DNA from: Ascidiimonas sp046199005
GTDB taxonomy: Bacteria; Bacteroidota; Bacteroidia; Flavobacteriales; Flavobacteriaceae
Direction of reading: 5' to 3'
Assembly (NCBI GenBank): GCA_046199005.1
Contig: CP176050.1
Location: forward strand, 4,092,001 to 4,156,000
DNA: 64,000 nucleotides
Numbering within the stretch: position 1 is the first letter of the stretch; each line of letters starts with the position of its first letter. This document shows, in pieces, positions 41,597 through 50,497 of the stretch. Position numbers and translations under genes: made by a program. A model generated the notes under the pieces. It saw only the letters and a list, made by a program, of their open reading frames with translations, had not been told where the DNA came from and searched no databases.

Positions 41597-43276
41597 ATGC
41601 ATTACTTTTTCTTCATTGCTTTAATACTTAACTGTTTCTCCTGCACCCCAGAATTCAATGACAAATCCCCTATTAATGTAGGAAACTTTTCAGATACCAT
41701 CATTCAAAATAAAACCCCAGAACAACTAAAAAACTGGCAGTTGAAAGATATTCAATTTGACAGCGTACCAGGAGTGAGTCTGGAAAGAGCCTACAAAGAA
41801 TTGCTAAAAGATAAGGAAGGGGAAGAAGTGATTGTAGCATTGCTTGATGATCATTTAGATATAAACCATGAAGACCTGAAACATCAGATCTGGTTCAATC
41901 GAGATGAAATACCTGACAATGGTATAGACGACGATGGTAATGGTTACATCGACGATGTAAACGGCTGGAACTTTACTGGAAACACTAAAGGTATGCAGAT
42001 TATCTATATGAATAATGAAGTAACCCGAGTGCTACGTTCGCTCAATCCTGATTTCAAAAATTCACTTTCTGCAAAACACAAATACGACAGCCTCTTGTAT
42101 TTAAATGCAAAAGAAGAATATGCTAAAGAAGAATATGCTAAACAAATGAAACAAGCAGAAAGAGATTTAAAATATGCCAATTATGTACAAAATATTACAT
42201 TGAAATCCAAAGAGGCACTTAGCAAGTATATTCCAAACCGAGATTTTTCGCTGGAAAATCTAAATAAAATTCCGGTCGATTCAAATGACATAAAATTACA
42301 GCAATATATTACTGTTCTTAAAGAATATATTAAATATAATATTACGGATGACTGGATAAAGAAAACAAAACAAGATGCAGAAGGGGCATTAGACAAACAA
42401 CTTAACCCCGATTATAACGAACGTACCGCCATCATTGGGGATAATCCAGAGGACGTAACCGATATTTATTATGGAAACAATCAGGTGGGAGACTATCTGG
42501 ATCACTTTCAACATTCTACCCAGGTAGCAAGTGTCATTGCTGCTACCCGAAATAACAATTTGGGTATAGACGGGGTGTCCAACAACATTAAGATCATGCC
42601 TGTGTGTGTCTCTACCGAAGGCAATGAACACGATAAAGATATTGCAGTCGGTATTAAATATGCGGTAGACAATGGTGCCAAGATCATTAATATGAGTTTG
42701 GGTAAGATGTTTTCATTGCACAGTGAATGGGTGTTTGATGCTTTTAAATATGCAGAAAAACACGGGGTGCTCATCGTGTCTTCTGCAGGTAACTCTAATT
42801 TCGATCTGGATACCGAAAATGACTATTTCTTTATGGACAATCTGGAAAATGGCAAAGAGGTCTCTGGTAATTTTCTGTTGGTGGGTTCTTCTACACACAA
42901 GGTGAACGAACAGCTAAAATCATCTTTTTCCAGCTATGGCTCAATCGATGTAGATCTGTTTGCTCCGGGAGATAGTATTTACGTAGCATACCCTAATGAT
43001 AAATATATCTACAACAGCGGAACTTCACTGGCTTCGGCATTAACCTCTGGAGTAGCGGCTCTGGTGCTGTCTTATTACCCGGATCTTTCAGCGAACGATC
43101 TTAAACAGATCTTAATGCAATCGGGAGTTGCCTATGATTTAAAGGTAACTATTACAGGAAAAGAAGAAGAGGAAGAAGAACGCTTGGTTCCGTTTTCGGA
43201 GATTTCCCGTACTGGAAAAATTCTTAATGCGTATAATGCTATTTTGTTAGCGAGTAAGTGGCCTTTAAACAAATAA
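41597..43276 (+). CDS. Lipoprotein subtilase (S8 family serine peptidase), second copy
   Basis: 559 residues. Lipobox Cys16 (NCFSCTP). It has the same architecture and the same catalytic blocks as the first copy (LDDHLDINHEDL, QHSTQVASV, SSAGNSN, SGTSLAS), so it should be active. The signal sequence and the central insertion (roughly 135-265, with the repeat AKEEYAKEEYAKQM) differ clearly from copy 1, while the two ends are close to identical. It lies 44 bases after copy 1 and is probably in the same transcript. Two peptidases with a shared catalytic shell and different insertions suggest different substrates or partners. Confidence 0.85.
   Translation: MHYFFFIALILNCFSCTPEFNDKSPINVGNFSDTIIQNKTPEQLKNWQLKDIQFDSVPGVSLERAYKELLKDKEGEEVIVALLDDHLDINHEDLKHQIWFNRDEIPDNGIDDDGNGYIDDVNGWNFTGNTKGMQIIYMNNEVTRVLRSLNPDFKNSLSAKHKYDSLLYLNAKEEYAKEEYAKQMKQAERDLKYANYVQNITLKSKEALSKYIPNRDFSLENLNKIPVDSNDIKLQQYITVLKEYIKYNITDDWIKKTKQDAEGALDKQLNPDYNERTAIIGDNPEDVTDIYYGNNQVGDYLDHFQHSTQVASVIAATRNNNLGIDGVSNNIKIMPVCVSTEGNEHDKDIAVGIKYAVDNGAKIINMSLGKMFSLHSEWVFDAFKYAEKHGVLIVSSAGNSNFDLDTENDYFFMDNLENGKEVSGNFLLVGSSTHKVNEQLKSSFSSYGSIDVDLFAPGDSIYVAYPNDKYIYNSGTSLASALTSGVAALVLSYYPDLSANDLKQILMQSGVAYDLKVTITGKEEEEEERLVPFSEISRTGKILNAYNAILLASKWPLNK
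42423..43264 (+). repeat. Near-identical 3' half of the subtilase pair, copy 2
   Basis: Partner of 40699-41540. Its base-level identity, including synonymous sites, points to recent duplication or gene conversion. Confidence 0.8.
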
Positions 43277-43302
43277 TACTTTTGAAAGTTTTTTACTAAA
43301 TG

Positions 43303-43923
43303 TTAATTGCATTGAATAAATAAAGAGTCAGATAGTGGTGGTAATCCTATTCTGGCTCTTGCGGAATCGGATTCTTTTTGATATTTCAGACAAGGATAAC
43401 CAAATTGAGAACCGTATAATAGTTTTCGGTTACCATTTTCATCTCGTCGGATCACGTAATATTTATCAAGAATGAGTGCTAGCGTTGATCTTTTCATATT
43501 TCCTTTATCTACTTCAGAAAGAAAAAAATCTAAGTAGTTCTCATTGTTGACCAGCATGTGTGGCGTATGAAGTAATACAGCGGTTATTGCCGAACGGACA
43601 CATTCATGTTGATAATTTTTTTCACCCAACAACTTGTCACTCGGATATCCATTTTGAGCAATGAAGTCTACGATCTTATAAAAGTTTATGGAATCTAAAT
43701 GTGGAGAAAATCTCAAAGCACCACTTTTGCCCTTTAATAATCTCATATCACGAATACCCTGATCTGAGCCATAAATTTTACACAATTCAAAAGACAAACT
43801 ATCTTTAATAAAGTGATTATTCGAGAAATTATCACCTCGGTCTTTATGAGAACTACAATTGTATAATATCTGCATTAAAATCAGGACGACAATAAACCTT
43901 GAAAAAAACTGAAAATGCTGCAT
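43303..43923 (-). CDS. Hypothetical lipoprotein
   Basis: 206 residues. Lipobox Cys23 (MQILYNCSS). The body is soluble and mixed helical, with NGYPSDKLLGEKNYQHECVRSA and HTPHMLVNNENYLDFFLSEVDKG near the middle. Similar sequences are common uncharacterised proteins of Flavobacteriia with a conserved Gly-Tyr-Pro turn. It is convergent with the second subtilase gene, 26 bases away, and its upstream region holds no neighbour on the same strand for 128 bases. Function unknown. Confidence 0.55.
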   Translation of the reverse strand: MQHFQFFSRFIVVLILMQILYNCSSHKDRGDNFSNNHFIKDSLSFELCKIYGSDQGIRDMRLLKGKSGALRFSPHLDSINFYKIVDFIAQNGYPSDKLLGEKNYQHECVRSAITAVLLHTPHMLVNNENYLDFFLSEVDKGNMKRSTLALILDKYYVIRRDENGNRKLLYGSQFGYPCLKYQKESDSARARIGLPPLSDSLFIQCN

Positions 43924-43974
43924 TTACTTTTATCAAAAAATAATTAAGGGCAAATTAATATATAGTTTCATGAT

Positions 43975-44016
43975 AAAAAAGAAACCGCCCTCTTGCTTTC
44001 GCTCGAGGGCGGTTTC
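43975..44016 (-). terminator. Strong rho-independent terminator
   Basis: GAAACCGCCCTC (43981-43992) and GAGGGCGGTTTC (44005-44016) are perfect 12-base arms with a 12-base loop. On the minus strand the stem is followed by six Ts (43980-43975). It lies 35 bases after the stop of the lipoprotein gene at 44052. Confidence 0.85.
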
Positions 44017-44051
44017 CAAACTAAATAACCAACCAAAAATCTTCTAACTCT

Positions 44052-44987
44052 TTATTTTATCTTAACGCTTTTACGCGCACTTTTTCTTTCTATGTTCATA
44101 GTTCGCAAATCTTGCTTTTTACGCTTTTTAGATTGCTCCCCTTTTAAGAATTCTGTATAACCTCTTCCTCTAAATTCATAGACCGTTCCCGAATCTGGAT
44201 GGAACAACTCTATCGTTCTGTCATCTATAACGGTCAACTCAAAATAATCATTGCCCAGAAAGTCATAATCTAGTGTTAAAGTTTTTGTGTAAGGATCGCC
44301 CTGCACATTAAAAACTTCATAAATACCTTCGTAATCCCATACCAGATTATCAATTCTCGTGCCATTGTCATCTATAGAAGACCTGAACACATCTGCATTT
44401 ATATCAGAGAAAAACTGTAAATAATTCTCCTCATCAAATTCATTTAACGCTCCGAAATCGCTGGTAAAGGTCTTCTCCCAGGCCTGATATTCCTGTAGGA
44501 AATACACTATATTCTCATAAAATAGTCGGTCGTAATCAAAATTGTTTCTTTGATACCCTTCTAAGTAATACGAAGTATTGGTAGGCCTATGATACAACCG
44601 AATGCTGGCATTGCTCAATTGAAACACCTCAAATCTCCAGAATCCGTCAATATCATGATCTATATCAAGGGTGCTTCCATACGCAGTATAATCACCCACA
44701 TCAATTCCTAAGCCATTGCCAGTACCGCCAAATCCTACAAGGTTATTATTCGCAGCCAATACGCCAAAATCAAAACTTACGGTGAAAGCTCGTTGCAAAA
44801 AAGGTACTTCTCCGTTTCCGCTGGTGCGATTAATATCTACATACCACAGATCATAAGATGTTAATAACTGATTCACTGTGATTCCGGGTTCATCGATAAA
44901 ATCGTCGGTAATAATCACATCTGCCTCACAGGAAACCAAAAAGGTTCCTATAAATAACATTCCGAATAAGAGTCTAACTGCTTTCAT
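44052..44987 (-). CDS. Flavobacterial lipoprotein of unknown function
   Basis: 311 residues. Lipobox Cys20 (FLVSCEAD), then VNQLLTSYDLWYVDINRTSGNGEVPFLQ and a long beta-rich body, ending in a very basic tail (KGEQSKKRKKQDLR, ERKSARKSVKIK). Database entries for similar flavobacterial proteins are often named nicotinic acid mononucleotide adenyltransferase, but no nucleotidyltransferase HxGH or ISSTxIR motif is present, and the true NadD is at 26553. It is probably a surface or periplasmic protein. A terminator follows and a -7 box precedes it. Confidence 0.65.
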   Translation of the reverse strand: MKAVRLLFGMLFIGTFLVSCEADVIITDDFIDEPGITVNQLLTSYDLWYVDINRTSGNGEVPFLQRAFTVSFDFGVLAANNNLVGFGGTGNGLGIDVGDYTAYGSTLDIDHDIDGFWRFEVFQLSNASIRLYHRPTNTSYYLEGYQRNNFDYDRLFYENIVYFLQEYQAWEKTFTSDFGALNEFDEENYLQFFSDINADVFRSSIDDNGTRIDNLVWDYEGIYEVFNVQGDPYTKTLTLDYDFLGNDYFELTVIDDRTIELFHPDSGTVYEFRGRGYTEFLKGEQSKKRKKQDLRTMNIERKSARKSVKIK

Positions 44988-45033
44988 AAGCCCATCATTT
45001 TAAATTATACCAGAATATAAACAAGCTCCGTGC

Positions 45034-45041
45034 CAAAAATA
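45034..45041 (-). promoter_or_regulatory. -7 box for the lipoprotein gene at 44052
   Basis: Minus-strand TATTTTTG, an exact TANNTTTG, 46 bases before the start codon. No clear -33 TTG. It lies back to back with the gpsA box. Confidence 0.35.
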
Positions 45042-45086
45042 TAAGTATCTGATTTTCAGTATTTAACTCATTGTGTCTTTTTTGAT

Positions 45087-45094
45087 TACTTTTG
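45087..45094 (+). promoter_or_regulatory. -7 box for gpsA
   Basis: TACTTTTG, an exact TANNTTTG, 18 bases before the ATG. The -33 element is weak. Confidence 0.4.
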
Positions 45095-45112
45095 AAATAC
45101 CAATAAATATAT

Positions 45113-46114
45113 ATGAGTACACCTGTAAAATTTGCGGTTTTTGGTGGAGGTAGCTGGGCGACAGCTATCGTAAAAATGCTTACCACAAATCTGGATGAAA
45201 TTGGTTGGTATATGCGAAGTGTATACGCCAAAGAGCATATTCTCAATGCCAAGCATAATCCTAATTACCTTAGCTCGGTCGAATTTCATACCGAACAACT
45301 CAAATTAAGTAATGATATAAATGAGATCGCTGAGTGGGCAGATTACCTGATTTTCGCAATCCCTTCTGCCTTTTTGCACGAAGAGTTAAAGAAGCTTACC
45401 ATACCTATTAAACACAAAGTTATTTTCTCTGCTATCAAAGGAATCGTTCCGGAAACGGGACTTATCGTAGGGGAATATTTCCATAAAGAATATGATATCC
45501 CGTTTGATAATATTGGGGTGATTACCGGGCCTTGTCACGCCGAAGAAGTAGCTTTGGAACGGCTATCGTATTTAACCATTGCCTGTGCCGATGATTCAAA
45601 AGCAAAATTGATGGCGGATAAGTTGCAAAATCATTACATCAATACTAAAACTACAGACGATATTATTGGTACTGAATATGCAGCAGTTTTGAAAAATATT
45701 TATGCGATCGCTGCCGGTATCGCTCACGGACTCGGTTATGGGGATAATTTTCAAAGCGTGTTGATGAGTAATGCCATACGGGAAATGCGCCGTTTTATCA
45801 AGCGTATTCATAAAATGAAACGTAACATTAATAATTCTGCTTACCTCGGTGATTTATTGGTAACTGGGTATTCTGTTTTTAGCCGCAACCGAATGTTTGG
45901 CAACATGATAGGAAAAGGCTACACGGTGAAAAGCGCTATGATGGAAATGAATATGGTCGCAGAAGGTTATTATGCTACCAAAAGTGCCCATTTGATCACA
46001 GAAAAACAAAAAAGAAAAACAAAAACCCCGATCATCGATGCGGTCTATCAGGTGCTTTATGAGGGTAAAGAACCTAAAAAAGTCTTTAAAAAACTGACCG
46101 AAAAACTGGATTAA
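45113..46114 (+). CDS. gpsA: NAD(P)H-dependent glycerol-3-phosphate dehydrogenase
   Basis: 333 residues. Cofactor motif FGGGSWATAIVKML at 9-22, IKGIVPETG and GPCHAEEVA in the middle, and the catalytic-Lys region AVLKNIYAIAAGIAHGLGYGDN, all standard. The LLVTGYSVFSRNRMFG block confirms the family. It makes sn-glycerol-3-phosphate for phospholipid synthesis in the cytoplasm. A small membrane protein gene follows after 19 bases. Confidence 0.92.
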   Translation: MSTPVKFAVFGGGSWATAIVKMLTTNLDEIGWYMRSVYAKEHILNAKHNPNYLSSVEFHTEQLKLSNDINEIAEWADYLIFAIPSAFLHEELKKLTIPIKHKVIFSAIKGIVPETGLIVGEYFHKEYDIPFDNIGVITGPCHAEEVALERLSYLTIACADDSKAKLMADKLQNHYINTKTTDDIIGTEYAAVLKNIYAIAAGIAHGLGYGDNFQSVLMSNAIREMRRFIKRIHKMKRNINNSAYLGDLLVTGYSVFSRNRMFGNMIGKGYTVKSAMMEMNMVAEGYYATKSAHLITEKQKRKTKTPIIDAVYQVLYEGKEPKKVFKKLTEKLD

Positions 46115-46133
46115 TTAGATTCGCACAGTACAG

Positions 46134-46706
46134 ATGAAAGAGGGCATTATCAAGGACGCTTACGAAAAGATCATAAAGGAAATCCAAACCCTTATTACGA
46201 TCTCCTATTTATTGATGGTCGCCGTAGGAATGCTTTTTAACTACCATAAATTTGAAGAATTTGGGATCAATATTTTTGATTATGCAGATGTTTTTGATTT
46301 TTTGATCGCCCCATTTTCAGATCTTAAGATCTTACTTTTCTCAGTAGGCTCAGTTTTGATATCCTATCTGGTTCTTAAAACAGACAGCTTTTGGAAAAAA
46401 AGATACCCAAAATGGTATTCAATTACCAATTTCGGACTGGATAAAAAGAAATGGTTTGAGACCTATCGTGCTGTACTGCTAAGCTCCGTTTTTATTATTT
46501 ATCTTTTCATCGCTGCTGCCATTTACGGGGACATGAGCGCACGTAGAATCCGCAGTCAAGATCCTATAAAAATTACATTTTCAGATAATACCATAAAAGA
46601 AGGTATTTTAATCGGCAAAACTAAAGACATTCTTTTCCTTATAAATAAAGGCGGGGTAGATGCTATTCCTCTCAGCTCCTCTGTTAAAGAATACGAGGTT
46701 AACTAA
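46134..46706 (+). CDS. Small membrane protein of unknown function
   Basis: 190 residues with three hydrophobic helices (about 20-36, 65-80, 112-130) and a C-terminal soluble domain (DPIKITFSDNTIKEGILIGKTKDILFLI) that looks like a small beta-barrel. I do not recognise a family. It lies 19 bases downstream of gpsA and may be co-transcribed, and it is convergent with the AlbA_2 gene. Similar helix-plus-beta proteins in other bacteria are of unknown role. Confidence 0.6.
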   Translation: MKEGIIKDAYEKIIKEIQTLITISYLLMVAVGMLFNYHKFEEFGINIFDYADVFDFLIAPFSDLKILLFSVGSVLISYLVLKTDSFWKKRYPKWYSITNFGLDKKKWFETYRAVLLSSVFIIYLFIAAAIYGDMSARRIRSQDPIKITFSDNTIKEGILIGKTKDILFLINKGGVDAIPLSSSVKEYEVN

Positions 46707-46715
46707 TATTTTTAT

Positions 46716-47852
46716 TTAGGTATAACGTACCTTTCGAAGAATACGAAGTGCTTCTTTAAGGGAAGCATAGATATCTTTATCATACTCTTTCACCAACCAC
46801 CTGTATTCTTCCAACATAAATTTAGCGCCTTCAAATCCGTTTAAATAACATATAAGGTAGGTAGCGGGCATATTTTTAAAATCTTTGATCTCATTTTTTG
46901 AGAAAGGCACTTTCTTTTTGAGTTTATCCATTAAAACATTGTTGGCATTGAATAAGTGAAACAGCATTTTCTTATCGAACCGTGGCGGTTCAAAAATTAA
47001 TTGAGAATCTACCTTGTACGTCCCATTATCATTAAAGGTGATCTCCATTTTTTCAAGTGGATAATACTTTTGCTGTTTATTCAATCCTAATTGCACATAC
47101 TCTGTAGTGGTAAATGAGTTTTCATCGTAAATTATCTCAACCTCATCCAGTGCAGAATAAAAAAGTTGCTTGCGCTCGTTTATAAGCTCGATATCCAAAC
47201 GGGAATAATAGGTTCCATTCTCCGTTTTCTTAACATTCCCTGCCCAACATACCACAAATTGTTCTTTAAAAACCTTATAATGCGATTCGAGGTCTTTATG
47301 CCTGTTATTGATGAAATCGATCACCCCGTCCAGCGTAAGTTCAATATTATTTCTGGCGTGTTGCTCGATAGCCGCTACCACTTCACTATTGGTGTCTTGT
47401 ATTTTGATATCAAATATCTTGGGCATGCTGATGCTTCCGTCGCGAAGAAAAACGCTGCCTCCCCAATACTTCCATATATTTTTTCGCAGCGCACATATCT
47501 TTCCGGTAGACCGAATAGTAACAAGACCTACCACTTTTCCTTCCGGCAGGTCTGGAAAAAGAATATTTTCGTAACTAATCAATGGGGCATTTTCCAGATA
47601 TGCATTTACTAAATTCTGAATTTTGCTATCATCAAAGAAGTCTACCCCTACAATCTTATTATCTTCATCTTCGACCCCTACGACGATATACGAATTATTC
47701 TTAGGATTCGAATTCGCAAGTGCACAAACATGCTTTAGAAATTTCGCTTTTCCTTCCTTTTCACCAATACTGATGAATCGTTTTTTGTCATAAAAACTGT
47801 TTTCATCATTATGAGCTAATAGATTCTTTACTAAAAGGCGTTTATTGATCAT
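46716..47852 (-). CDS. AlbA_2 (Schlafen-like) ATP-binding domain protein
   Basis: 378 residues. The N-terminal third has the AlbA_2 pattern (GEKEGKAKFLKHVCALANSNPKNN, SYIVVGVEDEDNKIVGVDF), where the acidic start, the ALAN stretch and the VGV(E/D)D strand are the hallmarks. The rest (180-378) is a long helical/beta region with no recognised motif. Family members in bacteria are called ATP-binding or putative transcriptional regulators, and many sit in defence loci. Nothing around it suggests that here. Convergent with the membrane protein gene after gpsA. Confidence 0.75.
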   Translation of the reverse strand: MINKRLLVKNLLAHNDENSFYDKKRFISIGEKEGKAKFLKHVCALANSNPKNNSYIVVGVEDEDNKIVGVDFFDDSKIQNLVNAYLENAPLISYENILFPDLPEGKVVGLVTIRSTGKICALRKNIWKYWGGSVFLRDGSISMPKIFDIKIQDTNSEVVAAIEQHARNNIELTLDGVIDFINNRHKDLESHYKVFKEQFVVCWAGNVKKTENGTYYSRLDIELINERKQLFYSALDEVEIIYDENSFTTTEYVQLGLNKQQKYYPLEKMEITFNDNGTYKVDSQLIFEPPRFDKKMLFHLFNANNVLMDKLKKKVPFSKNEIKDFKNMPATYLICYLNGFEGAKFMLEEYRWLVKEYDKDIYASLKEALRILRKVRYT

Positions 47853-48014
47853 TTGCTTCCCTCATTTCAGATATATCACTGTTCGCTATATAAACTATTC
47901 CTTCTAAAGTAGTTATATTTTATTTTCTAAAATACAAAAAGAAAAATAGCCTGTATCTAATTCGGGTGTTAACAAAAGGTTTTTGAACAACTGTGAGAAA
48001 TCTCTATAATTGGG

Positions 48015-48022
48015 TACTTTTG
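48015..48022 (+). promoter_or_regulatory. -7 box for recJ
   Basis: TACTTTTG, an exact TANNTTTG, ends only 5 bases before the recJ ATG at 48028. If used, the transcript would start at or within a base or two of the start codon (leaderless). A -33 match is not clear. Confidence 0.35.
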
Positions 48023-48027
48023 AAATT

Positions 48028-49734
48028 ATGAATACAGTACAGCGATGGACCTTAAAACCAATACCTGAACAGGAGAAAGTTAACAGCCTCTCAGCATCAT
48101 TGGGTGTTGATCGCCTTATTGCGCATTTGTTAGTACAAAGGGGTATTGAAACCTACGAAGACGCCAGACATTTTTTTCGCCCTTCTTTAGCGCACTTACA
48201 CGATCCCTTTTTAATGACGGATATGAAAAAAGCTGTTTCCAGAATTGAGGCTGCATTTGAAAACAGAGAAAATATTCTAGTGTATGGTGATTATGATGTA
48301 GATGGTACAACGGCTGTTTCCTTAATGTCTTCGTATTTAAAAACACGGTACGAAAATATCGCTACCTATATTCCAGATAGATATGATGAAGGTTATGGAA
48401 TATCTTATAAGGGAATTGATTTTGCGCATGACAATGATATTACCCTGATCATTGCACTGGATTGCGGCATTAAAGCAATTGATAAAGTAGCTTATGCCAA
48501 AGAGAAGGGAATTGATTTTATTATTTGTGATCATCACCGGCCTGGAGAAAACATACCGGAAGCGTTTGCAGTACTTGACCCGAAAAGAACAGACTGTAGC
48601 TATCCTTACGACGAGTTATGCGGTTGTGGGGTAGGTTTTAAACTTATTCAGGCGCTTGCACATCAACAAGGTCATGGGATTGAAGCTTTGCTTCCTTATC
48701 TGGATCTCGTGGCAACAGCGATCGCTGCGGATATTGTGCCTATAACAGGAGAAAACAGGGTTTTAGCGCATTACGGAATGAAGGTGATCAATAGTCAGCC
48801 AAGAGCAGGGATCGCCGCGATCACGGCTCCTTTGAAAAAGAAAGAGCTCACCATTACTGATGTGGTTTTTATCATTGCTCCCCGAATCAATGCGGCGGGG
48901 CGCATGAAGCACGGTCAGTATGCCGTAAATTTACTAACGGAAACCGATTTTAACATCGCTGCTGAGTTTGCTGCTGAGATCGAAAGTTTTAATCAGGACA
49001 GGCGAAGTGCCGATCAACAGATCACTCAGGAAGCACTGGATCAAATTGAAAAGCTCGGTGAGCAGGAAAGAAATACTACGGTAGTATATCATGAAAACTG
49101 GCATAAAGGAGTTATTGGTATTGTCGCCAGCAGACTTACAGAAACCTATTACCGCCCTACGCTCGTTTTTACAAAATCTGGAGAAAAATTGGCAGCTTCC
49201 GCCAGATCTGTTAAAGGGTTTGACGTTTACAATGCATTGGAAGCATGTGAAGATTGTATAGAGCAATTTGGCGGACATAAATATGCAGCAGGACTTACAT
49301 TATTAGAAAACCAGTATGAAATATTTAAAAGTAAATTTGAAGAAGTCGTAGCCGCTACAATCGATAAGAAATTGTTAACCCCCGAGATTGTGGCAGATGC
49401 AGAACTGACACTTGATCAGATCACCCCAAAGTTTTACCGTATTTTAAAGCAGTTTGCCCCTTTTGGTCCGGGTAATATGTCTCCGGTATTCATGGCGCAA
49501 AATCTACAGGACACAGGCTATGGAAAAACGGTTGGGGAAGAAGGCGATCATTTAAAACTTACGCTCACACAAGCCGGATTTTCAGGAACGCCTCTGGGGG
49601 CTATCGGTTTTAATCTGGGAAACAAACTTTCTATAACAACCGGACGAAAAACATTCAGTGCTATTTTTTCAATAGAGGAAAATGAATGGAATGGTACTGT
49701 ATCATTGCAATTAAAACTAAAAGATCTGATATAG
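48028..49734 (+). CDS. recJ: Single-stranded-DNA-specific exonuclease RecJ
   Basis: 568 residues from the ATG at 48028 (a TTG at 48010 is in frame). The DHH motifs are clear: YGDYDVDGTTAVSLM, ALDCGIKA, CDHHRPGE, and the DHHA1 part FIIAPRINAAGRM and SARSVKGFDVYNAL with FGGHKYAAG. The C-terminal OB region completes the normal length. It is a 5'-3' exonuclease used in recombination and repair, dependent on Mg or Mn, in the cytoplasm. It is a single gene. Confidence 0.94.
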   Translation: MNTVQRWTLKPIPEQEKVNSLSASLGVDRLIAHLLVQRGIETYEDARHFFRPSLAHLHDPFLMTDMKKAVSRIEAAFENRENILVYGDYDVDGTTAVSLMSSYLKTRYENIATYIPDRYDEGYGISYKGIDFAHDNDITLIIALDCGIKAIDKVAYAKEKGIDFIICDHHRPGENIPEAFAVLDPKRTDCSYPYDELCGCGVGFKLIQALAHQQGHGIEALLPYLDLVATAIAADIVPITGENRVLAHYGMKVINSQPRAGIAAITAPLKKKELTITDVVFIIAPRINAAGRMKHGQYAVNLLTETDFNIAAEFAAEIESFNQDRRSADQQITQEALDQIEKLGEQERNTTVVYHENWHKGVIGIVASRLTETYYRPTLVFTKSGEKLAASARSVKGFDVYNALEACEDCIEQFGGHKYAAGLTLLENQYEIFKSKFEEVVAATIDKKLLTPEIVADAELTLDQITPKFYRILKQFAPFGPGNMSPVFMAQNLQDTGYGKTVGEEGDHLKLTLTQAGFSGTPLGAIGFNLGNKLSITTGRKTFSAIFSIEENEWNGTVSLQLKLKDLI

Positions 49735-49880
49735 GTTTTCTTTGGATACTATCTACAATGAAGGACATGAGAAGAAAATAATAACGCTGTAAATAAATAT
49801 CTAAGAAAAGGTATAGTTAGTGAATTTTCTTTTTATTTTAACATCGGTGTTTTATATTACTTCATATATTTGAAGTTACT

Positions 49881-50252
49881 ATGGAAGTAAGTAAAGAAAA
49901 TATTAGTATTGATCTTAGAAAAAAGCTTTTCAAAGCTGAAGTAATGGGCATTCATTTTAAAGAAGGTGAACACGATATTCTTTATATTCCTAGCTTACAA
50001 ATTTCTGCATACGGTTCTAACATAGAAGAAGCCGATCAAATGGCTAAAGAATCTATGATTAATTTCTTTAAAGATATTTCTAATCTAAATGAAAGTGAAG
50101 TCTATAAAGTCCTAAAAGATTTAGGATGGAATAGGGTCAAGTATTTCAAGAAGAAATTAACTCATTTGAGCGAAACCACTTTTGAGGACATTAAAAAGGA
50201 GTTTAATCTGCCAGACGACACTAGGGTCGAGAAAATACCGATTGCAGTTTAA
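49881..50252 (+). CDS. HicB-like antitoxin
   Basis: 123 residues. The N-terminal part has a partial HicB RNase-H-like strand/helix pattern (MGIHFKEGEHDILYIPSLQISAYGSNIEEADQ, where the Y-x-P-x-L and A-x-G turn replace the usual E-D-G-G-Y). The C-terminal third is helical and charged. Alone it would be weak; the call rests on its place 2 bases before a HicA-like gene. It would neutralise the toxin and bind its own promoter. Confidence 0.65.
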   Translation: MEVSKENISIDLRKKLFKAEVMGIHFKEGEHDILYIPSLQISAYGSNIEEADQMAKESMINFFKDISNLNESEVYKVLKDLGWNRVKYFKKKLTHLSETTFEDIKKEFNLPDDTRVEKIPIAV

Positions 50253-50254
50253 AT

Positions 50255-50497
50255 ATGGGTGAACACAATAATCCAGTTCCGACTAAATGTTGGGAAAAAT
50301 TCCTTTTAAATCTCGGATGTGAATTTAAAAGACAGCAGGGAACGCACCACCATTGGAAATGCCCCGAATGCTTTAGAACAATTACGTTTTGGGGGCATAA
50401 AAAAGATATCCCCCGGTTCCACATCAAAACTTGTTTAAAAACCCTAAAAGTTACCAACAAAGAGTTTAATGAATGGGCATCTGAAAATTGCAAATAG
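50255..50497 (+). CDS. HicA-like toxin (putative mRNA interferase)
   Basis: 80 residues with a dsRBD-like fold typical of HicA: LGCEFKRQQGTHHHW, where His31-33 include the catalytic His, and DIPRFHIKTCLKTLKVTNKEF, the conserved IP-x-x-x-hydrophobic-x-x-(I/L) helix end. Unlike ordinary HicA it has a CPEC pair (Cys36, Cys39) right after the active His plus His48 and Cys60, which could form a small zinc site. The antitoxin-first order and 2-base gap give translational coupling. No promoter was identified. Confidence 0.7.
   Translation: MGEHNNPVPTKCWEKFLLNLGCEFKRQQGTHHHWKCPECFRTITFWGHKKDIPRFHIKTCLKTLKVTNKEFNEWASENCK

Noticed and set aside
42109..42147. In-frame repeat AKEEYAKEEYAK in the second subtilase as a separate tandem-repeat element
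   Set aside because: Only two units, and part of a charged helical insertion; too short to be treated as a repeat feature.
44052..44987. Naming this lipoprotein a nicotinate mononucleotide adenylyltransferase, as similar database entries sometimes are
   Set aside because: It has a lipobox and no nucleotidyltransferase motifs; the true NadD is at 26553-27137.
46716..47852. A defence island around the AlbA_2 protein
   Set aside because: The neighbours are gpsA and recJ housekeeping genes and a separate toxin-antitoxin pair. RecJ alone is not evidence of defence.
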